Shown: positions 23,542 to 33,495, numbered from the stretch's first letter. The stretch: DNA of 64,000 bases from Eutrophocola sp965661105 (GCA_965661105.1 CBFICR010000005.1:1-64000), one strand, 5' to 3'. Program-made: numbers and translations. The notes: generated by a model from the sequence alone, not told the origin.

Positions 23542-25743
23542 TCAGTAATCCAGATTAATGGCAAAAACGCCGCCAATACCTGGCCCGGGAACGACATGCC
23601 AGGGATGCAATTGATCGAAATAATACTCATCAGTAAGATTGGTCAGGTTGACTTTGATAGTGATGTTATCGGAATACTGATATTTCATCATTGCATCCAA
23701 TGCCCAGTAATCTCCGGCAAACTTACTGTTGCTAACAACCCTTTCGTCCAGATAACGGGTACCAATACCGTAATCAAGCCGCTCACCCTGGGTCCAGTTA
23801 ATCCAGAAGGAAAAGGAGTTCTCCGCCACATTGTCCATCCTGCCGGTATTACCTGTCAGAAGGTTTTCCTGTTTGTCATCCAGCCTGGTGTAACCGGTGG
23901 TGAAATGAAGAATCTCACCCAGACCGCCACTTAGATTGACAGAAAAGCCATTAATTTCCTGCTCCCCCGCCAGGGTATTGAAGCCGGGATTAAGTGGATC
24001 AGAAACCCGGGCATTTTTCTTGGTGATCCTGAATAAGGCCGCATCCAGCTGCAGACGATCATTCAACAGATTCCATTTGGACCCCAGTTCCAGGCTTTCA
24101 TTTTCCTCCGGTTCAAGGAAAACATTGCTGGTAGTCAAAGCACGACCGCTGCTGACGAAAGAAAGTGATTCGCCGGAAGGATTAAAGGAGGTTCCCCATC
24201 CCAGGTAAATGGTGCCATCTGCTACTGGCTTATAAACCAAAGCGGTGCGATAGCTGGTTTCAATGTCCTTGGTAATCACCTGCCCGCTACTGGTCTGGCT
24301 CCCGTCAACATCAAAACGGTATTCTGTATAGTTGTTGGTAAAGCGATCCCGGCGCAGGCCCAGACTAAGCTGCCACTGATCGCCAAATTTTATGGTGTCG
24401 AGAAAATAAGCCGCCAGTGTGTCACTGCTGGCATCGGATCGCAGGCGGGTCGCCGTCACGCCGTTATAGGAACCACCCGGGTTTGCCAGATTCGTGGCAG
24501 GCACAGCAATGCCATAATCAAACCAGGGAGTTTGCGAGGCAAAGCCAAAGGTCGGATCAGAAGATTCTTCGGCGGACTCAATCCCGCTAATGACCGTGTG
24601 TTCAAGCAAGCCGGTAGTAAAATCTGCACGCAGATTGACCTGGCCCTGGAGCATGCGCTCATTACTGTCACCGGTAAAAATCATTCGGTGAACGGTAACG
24701 GACTCGGGCGCATCAGTGCGCGTCACGTCAGGCCCGACCTGCGGCTCGGTAATAAAACTGCTGCGCGAATAATCAGCATAGCGCAACTGGGTATTCAGGG
24801 AAAACGTCTCGTTAAAACGATGATCCAGAATTACTGAGCTGACATCGGCCCGGGTCTCCAGAAAGTCAGTTTCAAAGCCGTAAAAATTTTCCCGGTTCAC
24901 CGCGGCGGGTTCACCCTGAATCCATGGCAAGCCGTAATCCGGCGTACTGTCACTTTGCAGGTGCATATAATTGAGCGTCAGCTGTGTGGCATTTCCCAAT
25001 GCAAGACTGAGGCTGGGGGCCACGCCATAGCGTTCGGTTTCCACAACATCACGTCCCGGAACATCGGCTTTATGACCAAGCAGATTGACGCGAAAGGCGG
25101 CATCACGACCAAGATCCAGCGGCTGGTTAAAATCAGCCGTAATTCTTCTGGTGTTGGCATTGCCAAAATTCATATGCAGTTTACGTAATTCCTGCTGTAC
25201 CGGTTTTTTGGTGCTCTGGTTTATGACCCCTCCCGTGGAACCGCGCCCAAATACCATGGAGGAAGAACCCAGCAGGACCTCAACAGTATCCAGATTAAAT
25301 GGATCCCGGGCATAACTTCCCAGGTCACGCATGCCGTCCAGAAACATGTCATTGCGGGACGAGAAGCCACGAATATTCGGGTTATTGCCTTGCCAACTGA
25401 ATTCTCCGGCACCCAGGGTGATACCAGGCACATTACGCAAGGCATCATCCAGGCTCATGGCATTACGGTCTTCCATCAGCTCTGATGAGATAGTCGTCAC
25501 CGACTGCGGAGTATCCAGTAATGGTTCCGTAAATTTTCCAATGGAGGATTCATCAATCAGATAAGGGCTACGACCAGTATCCTCGACAATAATCTCCTCA
25601 ACAGACTGCTGCTGGGAATAGACCTGCCCGGCCAATATCAGATTACTGCCCGCACCCAGCAAGGCCTGTGAAATGAAACGGCGCAAGGTTGAGGGTTTTT
25701 TCCTGAAAGACTTAACAGCAGCTTTTGACTTTAGCCCGGACAT
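23542..25743 (-). CDS. TonB-dependent catecholate siderophore receptor (Fiu/PiuA type)
   Basis: This 733-residue outer-membrane receptor has a long signal region ending near YSQQ. A TonB-box-like stretch (VEEIIVEDT) follows. The plug domain (about 65-175) contains DTPQSVTTISSELMEDRNAMSLDDALRNVPGI and NIRGFSSRNDMFLDGMRD, and the 22-strand barrel ends in an aromatic residue (FAINLDY). It imports ferric siderophores with energy from TonB-ExbBD. The ATG at 25743 has AGGAG six bases upstream. TATACT (25783-25788, complement strand) is a possible -10. I found no convincing Fur box by eye. It heads a receptor-piuC-slyX unit. Confidence 0.92.
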   Translation of the reverse strand: MSGLKSKAAVKSFRKKPSTLRRFISQALLGAGSNLILAGQVYSQQQSVEEIIVEDTGRSPYLIDESSIGKFTEPLLDTPQSVTTISSELMEDRNAMSLDDALRNVPGITLGAGEFSWQGNNPNIRGFSSRNDMFLDGMRDLGSYARDPFNLDTVEVLLGSSSMVFGRGSTGGVINQSTKKPVQQELRKLHMNFGNANTRRITADFNQPLDLGRDAAFRVNLLGHKADVPGRDVVETERYGVAPSLSLALGNATQLTLNYMHLQSDSTPDYGLPWIQGEPAAVNRENFYGFETDFLETRADVSSVILDHRFNETFSLNTQLRYADYSRSSFITEPQVGPDVTRTDAPESVTVHRMIFTGDSNERMLQGQVNLRADFTTGLLEHTVISGIESAEESSDPTFGFASQTPWFDYGIAVPATNLANPGGSYNGVTATRLRSDASSDTLAAYFLDTIKFGDQWQLSLGLRRDRFTNNYTEYRFDVDGSQTSSGQVITKDIETSYRTALVYKPVADGTIYLGWGTSFNPSGESLSFVSSGRALTTSNVFLEPEENESLELGSKWNLLNDRLQLDAALFRITKKNARVSDPLNPGFNTLAGEQEINGFSVNLSGGLGEILHFTTGYTRLDDKQENLLTGNTGRMDNVAENSFSFWINWTQGERLDYGIGTRYLDERVVSNSKFAGDYWALDAMMKYQYSDNITIKVNLTNLTDEYYFDQLHPWHVVPGPGIGGVFAINLDY

Positions 25744-25923
25744 GACTTCTCCTGTAAAAACACAGATTGGCAAAATTCCGGCAGTATAGCGGATCCCAAG
25801 TTGCTATTCGATCCATAGCCCGAATTTCTCATAGTCATCAAGCGGTTTTATTACTACGACTTATCTGTAATAATTTCACCTCAAAAGTAGCAGTGCACCC
25901 ATTTACGGAAGAAAACATCACCT

Positions 25924-27102
25924 ATGGCTTCCCAAAGTCCCAAACCCCCGATTCGCTGGCTAAATCTTGCCGTCCTCGGCCTGCCCATTCTTGTGGTACT
26001 CACGCTGGTGCCCTGGTATGGCATGAATTATGGCTATGACCTGTATGAATGGGCCTGGTGCCTGGCTTTGTTAATCTTTTGTGAAATGTCCATCACCGCC
26101 GGATATCACCGCCTTTGGTCACACAAGGCCTATCAGGCTCACCCCATTCTGAAGTTTATTTTTGCCCTGGGCGGCGCCTGTGCCTTGCAGAATGACTGCA
26201 TCACCTGGGCCTCGGATCACCGCCGTCATCATCTTCATGTGGATGACAATGAAAAAGACCCCTACTCAGCCGGGAATGGCTTCTGGTATTCGCATTTTGA
26301 ATGGATGATTCGGGATTTTGAGAGCACAAAAGAGGACACCAGCAATGTAAAGGATCTGCTGGCAGATCCGATTCTGGTCTGGCAACGCAAGCATTATCTG
26401 GCATTATTGCTGATAATGAATGTGGCCATACCTGCCCTCATTGGCTTTCTTCACGGCGATATCTGGGCGAGCCTGCTACTGGCCGGTTTCCTGCGCCTGG
26501 TGCTCAGTCAGCACTTCACTTACCTGATTAATTCAGCGGCGCATATCTGGGGCAGCCGTGATTATGACCCGCAACAGACAGCCCGTGACAACTGGTTTAT
26601 TTCACTGTTTACCTTTGGCGAGGGTTATCACAACTATCATCACACTTTCGCCTGGGATTATCGCAATGGCATCAAGTGGTATCACTGGGATCCCACCAAG
26701 TGGCTGATCAAGTTCTGCTCCTGGATAGGGCTTACCTACAATCTGCGCCAATGTTCTGTCTATAGACAGGAGCTCAAGCGCCTGCAGGTGCAATATAACC
26801 ATGCTCTGATTACCTGTGAAAAAGTAATCGACTCCCCTTCCTGGCGTGAAAAGCTCGAACTTGAATATAACCAGTTGGTGGAAACGCTGAATCATTGGGC
26901 CGAACTCAAGCAACAGTGGTACCAGGCAAAATCCGCCCAGTTATCCACCGACTTACATGAAAAATTTCATGACATGGATGTGGAAAGCCTGCGCCTGCGC
27001 TACCGACTTTTAAAAGTTGAACTGGAAGGGAAACGCCGCAATTGGCAGGCGCTGCTGAATACTTTCACGTCCCTCCCCTCGCCAACACCACAGTCCGTCT
27101 AG
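25924..27102 (+). CDS. Acyl-CoA (delta-9) fatty acid desaturase with C-terminal coiled coil
   Basis: This membrane diiron desaturase has the three histidine boxes HRLWSH (near 61), HRRHH (near 98) and HNYHH (near 236) between paired transmembrane helices. It introduces a cis double bond into saturated acyl chains using O2 and an electron donor. The catalytic part ends near residue 275. The remaining 110 residues (ELKRLQVQYNHALITCEKV onward) are predicted helical and coiled, which is an addition found in a subset of gammaproteobacterial desaturases. The gene is 10 bases ahead of miaE on the same strand. Confidence 0.9.
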   Translation: MASQSPKPPIRWLNLAVLGLPILVVLTLVPWYGMNYGYDLYEWAWCLALLIFCEMSITAGYHRLWSHKAYQAHPILKFIFALGGACALQNDCITWASDHRRHHLHVDDNEKDPYSAGNGFWYSHFEWMIRDFESTKEDTSNVKDLLADPILVWQRKHYLALLLIMNVAIPALIGFLHGDIWASLLLAGFLRLVLSQHFTYLINSAAHIWGSRDYDPQQTARDNWFISLFTFGEGYHNYHHTFAWDYRNGIKWYHWDPTKWLIKFCSWIGLTYNLRQCSVYRQELKRLQVQYNHALITCEKVIDSPSWREKLELEYNQLVETLNHWAELKQQWYQAKSAQLSTDLHEKFHDMDVESLRLRYRLLKVELEGKRRNWQALLNTFTSLPSPTPQSV

Positions 27103-27112
27103 ATCAGGAGAA

Positions 27113-27697
27113 ATGGATTTCTCATTAAAACAAGCCACCTCGAGCGCATGGCTGGAAACGGTCATGGCTGATTTTGACAGTTTCCTGCTGGACCATGCCA
27201 GCTGCGAGAAAAAAGCTTCGGGGATGGCCATTTCGATGATCTCACACTACCCTGACAAACCTGAACTGGTCAGGCAAATGCTTAACCTTGCTGTCGAAGA
27301 GCTCAATCATTTCCGGGATGTCATCAGGTTAATACTGGAGAAAAAACTGACACCCGGCTCAGATCAAAAAGACGACTATATATATAGACTGCACAAGGCC
27401 ATGGACAAGGGAAAAGAGGCCTATATGCTGGACCGACTTATTATTGCCAGTATTGTAGAGGCCCGCGGCGCAGAACGTTTCGGCATGATTGCCCGCGCGT
27501 TGCCTGAGGACAGAGACCCAAAACTGAAGCGTTTTTACCTTGCCATCACCGATTCCGAAAGCCGTCACTATCAATTGTTTCTTACACTGGCGGAAACCTA
27601 TTTTTCAGAAGCAATGATTACTCCCCGCCTGAATGAATTATTGGAAATCGAAGCTGCAATAGTCCGGGAACTGCCATTGCGAGCCGCACTCCATTAG
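27113..27697 (+). CDS. miaE: tRNA-(ms2io6A)-hydroxylase MiaE
   Basis: This O2-dependent diiron hydroxylase converts ms2i6A37 to ms2io6A37 in tRNAs reading UNN codons. The 194 residues form a ferritin-like bundle. The metal ligands are visible in EELNHFRDV and in ARGAERFGM plus DSESRHYQLF. Spacing of 10 bases from the desaturase, with AGGAG in front, indicates one transcript. Substrate tRNA modification requires MiaA and MiaB, which lie outside the window. Confidence 0.92.
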   Translation: MDFSLKQATSSAWLETVMADFDSFLLDHASCEKKASGMAISMISHYPDKPELVRQMLNLAVEELNHFRDVIRLILEKKLTPGSDQKDDYIYRLHKAMDKGKEAYMLDRLIIASIVEARGAERFGMIARALPEDRDPKLKRFYLAITDSESRHYQLFLTLAETYFSEAMITPRLNELLEIEAAIVRELPLRAALH

Positions 27698-28006
27698 ACC
27701 ACTGCTACCAATTACAGCTCTTAAATTCGTTTCATTTTCTTTCCACATTATGCGGAGCTTTTCCCATTGCTTCTCCATACCACTGCAGGTAAGATGCCAG
27801 CGAAAATAATGACTCATGAGTCATATTTATATTTTCACTAAAAAGTGAACTTTATCAGTTGCTTGACCGTAAAAAAGAGCAATCCGGGAGTGTCTCTTTT
27901 GTTCCTGCATTGCAGGCCAAAAGATAAAACATTGAAAAACGCCCTTTGCGTTAAGACGATGCAAAATTTACCAAGCGGCAATAATTACTAAAAAAGGATC
28001 AAATCC
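27698..28006. promoter_or_regulatory. Intergenic region upstream of the RND efflux operon with two dyads
   Basis: No gene fits in this gap. It contains a perfect 16-bp palindrome, ATGACTCATGAGTCAT (27809-27824), and a nearby inverted repeat, TTCACT-N4-AGTGAA (27834-27849). Both are candidates for binding by a dimeric repressor, as TetR or MarR regulators bind before many RND operons. No regulator gene is adjacent. I could not identify a clear sigma70 promoter. Confidence 0.4.
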
Positions 28007-29251
28007 ATGCTGAAAAAGCTTCTGCCCTTCCTGATTATCCTGGCTTCTGTCGCCATCGCAGTTATGCTGCGTGCGGGACGTCCCGATGCCGAGCAGAGTG
28101 AGCCGCAACAGCTGTCAGTAGTGGTTGATGCCATGACGGTGACTGTTCAGGATGCCTATATCTCGGTTTCATCACAGGGTACCGTCGCCCCGCGAACCCA
28201 GACAAATCTGGTGTCTGAAGTTGCCGGCCGCGTGGTTGAAGTTTCTCCCTCGTTTGTCGCTGGCGGTTTTTTCAACGAAGGCGACGTACTGATTAAGCTG
28301 GATGACCAGAATTATCGCGCCGCTGTAAGTCGTGCCCAGGCCTCTGTTGCTTCAGCGCAAAGCCTGCTGGAGCAGGAAAAAGGACAGGCTGATGTAGCCC
28401 AACGTGAATGGGACCGTATGACAGCTGAAGAACAGTCTCGAATTCGGGCAAAAGAGCTGTATCTGCGCAAACCACAGCTACAGGAAGCCGTGGCAAGGCT
28501 GGAATCTGCCAAAGCAGATCTGGACCAGGCTGAGGCTGATTTAAATAAAACGACTATCGTCGCGCCTTATGACGGCATGGTGAGCAGTAAAAATACTGAT
28601 ATCGGCCAATATGTAACAACAGGCGCCTCAATCGCAGAAACTTTCGCAGTCGATTATGCAGAAGTCAGGCTGCCTATCCCGGAAACCAAAATTTCCTTCC
28701 TTGATCTGCCGGCTCATACTGAAAATCTCAAGGCCGCTGACAATATGGAAAATGCCCCTGAAGTTGATCTCGTCAGCAATATTGGAAGCCAGGAATTTCA
28801 CTGGAGCGGCAAGCTAACCCGCACGGAAGGCGTCCTTGATACCAGAACACGGGTACTGTTTAGCGTTGTACAGATTGAAGATCCCTATAACCTCTATCCT
28901 GATGACAGTAGTAATGACAACAATGGCTCTAATAATCGAAACAACGAGCCCTTGCTCATAGGCACCTATGTTAATGCCACTATCCGTGGACGACTGCTAG
29001 AAGATGTAATCGTACTGCCACGCTATACCCTGCAAGCCAATAATGTTATCTGGACAGCAGATGCTGAAGGCAGATTAAGGCCAAAAACAGTTGAAGTGCT
29101 TACCATCAATGGTGATGACGTCTATATTTCTTCAGGCCTGCAAAGTGGCGACCGCGTCATTCTGACCCGCCTCGAGAATCCACTTAATGGCTCTCCAGTT
29201 CAGATTAATGAAATAGAAGGCGTTGTCCAAACCGTTCAAACTATTCAGTAA
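28007..29251 (+). CDS. RND efflux periplasmic adaptor subunit
   Basis: This 414-residue adaptor has a single N-terminal membrane segment (LLPFLIILASVAIAVML) and lipoyl half-motifs GTVAPRTQTNLVSEVAGRVVEVS and TTIVAPYDGMVSSKNTDIGQYV. The helical hairpin lies at about 105-175, and barrel and membrane-proximal domains follow. An Asn/Asp-rich insertion (about 300-320) lies in the barrel domain. It connects the downstream RND pump to an outer-membrane channel. AAGGATC is a good ribosome site. No outer-membrane channel gene accompanies the pair, so a TolC-type protein must come from elsewhere, perhaps the one at 16466-17959. Confidence 0.88.
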   Translation: MLKKLLPFLIILASVAIAVMLRAGRPDAEQSEPQQLSVVVDAMTVTVQDAYISVSSQGTVAPRTQTNLVSEVAGRVVEVSPSFVAGGFFNEGDVLIKLDDQNYRAAVSRAQASVASAQSLLEQEKGQADVAQREWDRMTAEEQSRIRAKELYLRKPQLQEAVARLESAKADLDQAEADLNKTTIVAPYDGMVSSKNTDIGQYVTTGASIAETFAVDYAEVRLPIPETKISFLDLPAHTENLKAADNMENAPEVDLVSNIGSQEFHWSGKLTRTEGVLDTRTRVLFSVVQIEDPYNLYPDDSSNDNNGSNNRNNEPLLIGTYVNATIRGRLLEDVIVLPRYTLQANNVIWTADAEGRLRPKTVEVLTINGDDVYISSGLQSGDRVILTRLENPLNGSPVQINEIEGVVQTVQTIQ

Positions 29252-29296
29252 TTCAACACTAACAAACTGTACGGCTAAAAAAAGGCGTTACGAAAA

Positions 29297-32200
29297 ATGT
29301 CAGAGTTAAAAGAAGAAAAAGGCTTGATTTCATGGTTTGCCAATAACCATGTCGCAGCTAACCTGTTGATGATAGTCATCATCATGGCCGGTCTGTTTTC
29401 CGTCTACACGATCACCAAGAAAGCCATGCCGGATTTTGACCTGACCACAATTCAGATCACCATGGCCTATCCCGGTGCAACACCTGCAGATGTCGAAAAA
29501 GGTATCACGATACTTTTGGAAGAATCCGTGGAAGACGTGGATGGCATCACAGATATTCGTTCAGTTTCCCGGGAGGGCAGTGCTTCAGTAACTTTGGAAG
29601 TGGATGAATCCTATGACATCAATGAAGTGCTCAATGATGTCAAAACCCGTGTCGACGGTATTATCAACTTTCCCGTAGATGCTGAACCGCCAGCAGTAAG
29701 TCGCACATTGATGCGCAATGATGCCATGCGTATTGAAGTTTATGGTGATATTGATCCAGTGAGTCAGAAGGAACTGGCCCAATCATTGAGAGACGAACTT
29801 CTTGAGCTTGGCAATGTCACATCAGTCAGAATGGCAGGCGACCGCCCCTATGAAATCGGCATTGAGGTATCGGAAAACACCCTGCTTAAATACGGCATCT
29901 CTCTTGACCTGATTGCCCAGCGCATTCGTGCCTCCTCCCTTGATCTGCCGGCAGGTTCCATTGACACCCAGGGTGGAGAAATACAGGTACGTACCCAGGC
30001 GATTGCCTATGATTATCAGGATTTTGACAAAATCGTACTGCTTACTTCAACTGACGGCACCATCCTGACCCTTGGCGATATCGCCACTATTGTTGATGGC
30101 TTCGAAGATACCGAAACCTATGCCCGCTTTGATGGCAAACCTTCCATCAGCCTGACAGTTCTCACCACCAGTAATCAAAACATGTTGCAGGTGACAGAAG
30201 CAGCACGTAATTTTGTGGCAGAACGCAAACAGACACTACCGGAAGGGATTAGCCTGGATGTCTGGGCAGATTCTTCTTACTACCTGAAAGACCGACTCAA
30301 TCTGATGACCAGTAACCTGCTCATGGGTGGCCTGCTTGTTCTGGTCATTCTGAGTATTTTCCTGGAAATAAAACTCGCCTTCTGGGTTGTTGTTGGCATT
30401 CCCATTTCTTTTCTGGGGGCCTTCGCACTGATGCCTGCTGTAGGGCTTGATCTGAACATGCTCAGCCTGTTCGGCTTTATTATGGTGCTGGGTATTGTGG
30501 TGGATGACGCTATCATTATTGGCGAAAGTGCTCACCACAGCATGACCAAATATGGTCACAGTATCAATAGCATTGTCCACGGCGCAAACAGGGTTGCCTT
30601 GCCGGCGACTTTTGGCGTTCTGACAACTATCGTCGCCTTTTTTCCGCTACTGATGATCAGTGGCTTTGCGGCAGCTTTTACGGAGTCCATAGGCTGGGTG
30701 GTCATCCTGTGTCTGGTTTTTTCACTGGTAGAATCGAAACTGATTTTGCCTTCTCATCTGGTGCATTTTGGCAAACCAAATCCAACCAGCTGGTTCAATA
30801 AAATACCTCACTATTGCAACGGTAAACTTGACCATTTTGTCCGAAGCAAATATGTCCCCTTTGTTGAGAAATGTATACGAAATCGTTATGTCACTTTCAC
30901 CTCCTTTATTGGCATGTTCATTATCACAGCCGGCCTTCTGGCAGGTGGTGTAGTCCGTCTCGTTTTCCTGCCGGAAATTCCCAGTGACTTTATTCAGGCC
31001 AGTGTCACTATGGTCGAAGGTAGTCCGGAAGAGCAGACCCGGGCAATCATGAACAAACTGGAAGATGCCGCTCTGTCACTGAATGGCAAGTTTGAGTTCA
31101 GGGACTCCGAGACCGGAGAAATGTCCACCAATGTTGTTGACCACGTCATTATTGTTGGCAGTGGTGTGTCTTCCGGCACGGCAGCAATCGAAATGGATAA
31201 GGATGTTCCCAGCCAGATAGATTCTGACCTGTTAACCCAGTATCTGGAAAATTATGTGGGTAATATGCCGGGGCTGAAGTCACTTACCTTCTCGTCCGGT
31301 ACTGTGTTTGGCGGCAACCCGATCTCCTACCAGCTGGTCAGCAACAATCCCCAGGAGCTGACGGCTGCAGCTACCGAACTGGAAGCCAAATTACGTACCT
31401 ATAACGGCCTGATCAATATCAGGAATGAAGCGGTAAACAGCAAAGACGAACTGCGTTTACAGCTATTGCCTCGTGCCGAGGTAATGGGCTTTACTCTCAA
31501 TGATCTGTCTACACAGGTGCGCTATGCTTTTTACGGATCCCAGGCCCAGCGCCTGCAACGTGGTGATGATGAAGTGCGTGTGATGGTGCGCTACCCGGAA
31601 CAGGAACGTGTTTCAATAGGTGACCTGGAAGACATGTACATTCGGACCAGTGAAGGTGATGCAGTGCCCTTTTCTTCTATCGCTGACTTCGATATGCAGC
31701 AAGGCTATGCGCAGATCAATCGAGTGGATGGTGAGCGCTCAGTAGCCGTTAATGCGGATATTATTGAATCCCTGGTTGAACCCGGTGTCGTTAACGATGA
31801 CATCAAGAATAACTTCTTTCCCGAGTTAAAAACCCGCTATCCAAGTGTCGACTATCGCGAGGATGGCGGCACCGCAGAACAGTCCTCTATTATTCAGGAT
31901 ATGGTGCGCGGCATGTTATTCGCCATATTTGGTATCTATGCCCTGCTTGCGATTCCGCTACGCTCTTATTCCCAGCCAGTGATCATCATGGGCGTCATCC
32001 CGTTTGGTATGGTAGGCGCAATTATTGGCCATCTTGTGGTTGGCATTCCGGTAAACTTTATGTCTTTCCTTGGCATCATTGCCCTGTCCGGCGTGGTTGT
32101 GAACGACAGTATTATTCTGGTCAACTTTGTGAATAAAGCCGTCGAAAAAGGTGAAGATATCGTGACTGCTGTTGTGAATGGTGGGTCGCGTCGTTTTCGT

Positions 32201-32437
32201 GCCATCCTGTTGACCTCCCTGACGACCTTTTTTGGCTTGTTGCCCATCCTGCTGGAAACCAGCATGCAGGCGCAGTTCCTGATTCCAATGGCTACCTCAA
32301 TGGCGTTTGGCATTGTATTCGCTACTGTTATTACCCTGCTGCTGATCCCCTGCCTCTACGTTATTCTTGAGGACATGAAGGGCAAGAAAATCAATATACC
32401 AGCCAGGCGTGGCTTTGAGGTTGCTGCCACCAACTAG
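29297..32437 (+). CDS. RND efflux transporter permease
   Basis: This 1046-residue inner-membrane pump has 12 helices and two large periplasmic loops, with the AcrB/MexB-type layout. The N-terminus FANNHVAANLLMIVIIMAGLF and KAMPDFDLTTIQITMAYPGATPADVE are typical. The proton-relay aspartates lie in IVVDDAIIIGESAHH of helix 4. The sequence belongs to the hydrophobe/amphiphile group often called HAE1-like. It follows the adaptor by 45 bases. The substrate range cannot be read from the sequence. Confidence 0.92.
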   Translation: MSELKEEKGLISWFANNHVAANLLMIVIIMAGLFSVYTITKKAMPDFDLTTIQITMAYPGATPADVEKGITILLEESVEDVDGITDIRSVSREGSASVTLEVDESYDINEVLNDVKTRVDGIINFPVDAEPPAVSRTLMRNDAMRIEVYGDIDPVSQKELAQSLRDELLELGNVTSVRMAGDRPYEIGIEVSENTLLKYGISLDLIAQRIRASSLDLPAGSIDTQGGEIQVRTQAIAYDYQDFDKIVLLTSTDGTILTLGDIATIVDGFEDTETYARFDGKPSISLTVLTTSNQNMLQVTEAARNFVAERKQTLPEGISLDVWADSSYYLKDRLNLMTSNLLMGGLLVLVILSIFLEIKLAFWVVVGIPISFLGAFALMPAVGLDLNMLSLFGFIMVLGIVVDDAIIIGESAHHSMTKYGHSINSIVHGANRVALPATFGVLTTIVAFFPLLMISGFAAAFTESIGWVVILCLVFSLVESKLILPSHLVHFGKPNPTSWFNKIPHYCNGKLDHFVRSKYVPFVEKCIRNRYVTFTSFIGMFIITAGLLAGGVVRLVFLPEIPSDFIQASVTMVEGSPEEQTRAIMNKLEDAALSLNGKFEFRDSETGEMSTNVVDHVIIVGSGVSSGTAAIEMDKDVPSQIDSDLLTQYLENYVGNMPGLKSLTFSSGTVFGGNPISYQLVSNNPQELTAAATELEAKLRTYNGLINIRNEAVNSKDELRLQLLPRAEVMGFTLNDLSTQVRYAFYGSQAQRLQRGDDEVRVMVRYPEQERVSIGDLEDMYIRTSEGDAVPFSSIADFDMQQGYAQINRVDGERSVAVNADIIESLVEPGVVNDDIKNNFFPELKTRYPSVDYREDGGTAEQSSIIQDMVRGMLFAIFGIYALLAIPLRSYSQPVIIMGVIPFGMVGAIIGHLVVGIPVNFMSFLGIIALSGVVVNDSIILVNFVNKAVEKGEDIVTAVVNGGSRRFRAILLTSLTTFFGLLPILLETSMQAQFLIPMATSMAFGIVFATVITLLLIPCLYVILEDMKGKKINIPARRGFEVAATN

Positions 32438-32524
32438 TCAGTGCCTGTTTTCAACTGGACTAAACATGGCATGTTCTTTATTCTGAAGTGATGATCAACT
32501 CACTGCTTTAATAAAGAGCCTGCC

Positions 32525-32965
32525 ATGGAGCAATTTTTTCAGGTCACTGATATCTCCAGTGCCATTCAACTGGCCGTTGCGCCAGTCTTCCTGCTAGCCG
32601 GCATCACCGGCGCCCTCAATGTCATGACCCATCGACTCGGTCGTATTGTTGACCGCGGGCGCTTTCTGAAGGACAAGAAAGCCATTTGTGATGAAACAGA
32701 AAGGATTCTGGTCATGGGTGAATTGAAATCCCTGACACGGCGCGCCACATTAACCAACTGGGCCATATCCCTGAGCACCTGTTGTGCCTTGTTGATATGT
32801 CTGGTGATAGTTGTGCTTTTTATTGGCGCTGTAATGAACTTTGAAGTTGTTATCTTTATTGCCTTTCTTTTTGTGCTCGCAATGCTCTGTCTGATTCTGG
32901 CTCTGATGCTTTTTCTAAAGGAAATCGCCCTAAGTACCTCGGTATTTATGTTCAATACTGAGTAG
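32525..32965 (+). CDS. DUF2721 family membrane protein
   Basis: This 146-residue protein has an N-terminal hydrophobic stretch (IQLAVAPVFLLAGITGALNVMTHRLGRIVDR) and two more helices near the C-terminus. The pattern LxGI..LLNVMTxRLxRIxDR is the mark of DUF2721. The function is unknown. It stands between the RND operon and ligA, on the same strand as both, 87 bases after the pump. Confidence 0.8.
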   Translation: MEQFFQVTDISSAIQLAVAPVFLLAGITGALNVMTHRLGRIVDRGRFLKDKKAICDETERILVMGELKSLTRRATLTNWAISLSTCCALLICLVIVVLFIGAVMNFEVVIFIAFLFVLAMLCLILALMLFLKEIALSTSVFMFNTE

Positions 32966-33057
32966 TGGCTGTTTCCGGAATCAATTTAAATCCTGAGCCA
33001 AAAGGAAATACACCTTACAGGCTTAAAACGTGCAAGACACATCCTAGCTGACGCTTG

Positions 33058-33066
33058 TGCTAGAAT
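33058..33066 (+). promoter_or_regulatory. Possible extended -10 promoter of ligAB
   Basis: TGCTAGAAT matches an extended -10 element (TGnTATAAT with one change). It lies 29 bases before the ligA start codon, with CTGGAGA as ribosome site between. No good -35 is seen, as expected for extended -10 promoters. Confidence 0.45.
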
Positions 33067-33094
33067 TCTTTTTTCACTTATCTGGAGACCAGTC

Positions 33095-33493
33095 ATGGCC
33101 CTGGAAAAACCCTACCAGGATATTCCCGGTACCATCGTTTTCGATGCGGACATGTCTCGCAAGGGATACCATTTGAATCAGTTTTTTATGTCCCTGATGA
33201 AGGCCGAAAACCGCAAGCGTTTCCTCGCTGATGAAAAAGCTTATGTTGATGAATGGCCACTGAGCGATCTTCAGAAGCAGGGAATACTGGAAAAAGACTA
33301 CAATCTCTGTATCGAACAGGGGGGCAATATCTACTTCCTTGCCAAGCTTTTTTACACTCACACACAACCTTTTGAACGCGCCGTGTCCACCATGACCGGG
33401 ATGACTCCGGAGGAATATCGGGCAATGATGCTCAGTGGCGGTCGCCCGATCGAAGGTAACCGCAGTATCAAAGAAAATCAGGGAGACAAGTAA
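33095..33493 (+). CDS. ligA: Protocatechuate 4,5-dioxygenase alpha subunit type (LigA)
   Basis: This 132-residue small subunit matches LigA: GTIVFDADMSRKGYHLNQFFMSLMKAENRKRFLADEKAY near the start and FTHTQPFERAVSTMTGMTPEEYRAMM, which caps the active site of the large subunit. It is two bases ahead of ligB and the pair forms the extradiol ring-cleavage enzyme. The exact aromatic substrate (protocatechuate, gallate or a methylated derivative) cannot be inferred. Confidence 0.88.
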   Translation: MALEKPYQDIPGTIVFDADMSRKGYHLNQFFMSLMKAENRKRFLADEKAYVDEWPLSDLQKQGILEKDYNLCIEQGGNIYFLAKLFYTHTQPFERAVSTMTGMTPEEYRAMMLSGGRPIEGNRSIKENQGDK

Positions 33494-33495
33494 GC

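Noticed and set aside
25744..25923. Fur box upstream of the siderophore receptor
   Set aside because: I looked for a match to the 19-bp Fur consensus in the 180-base gap and found only weak, low-scoring stretches.
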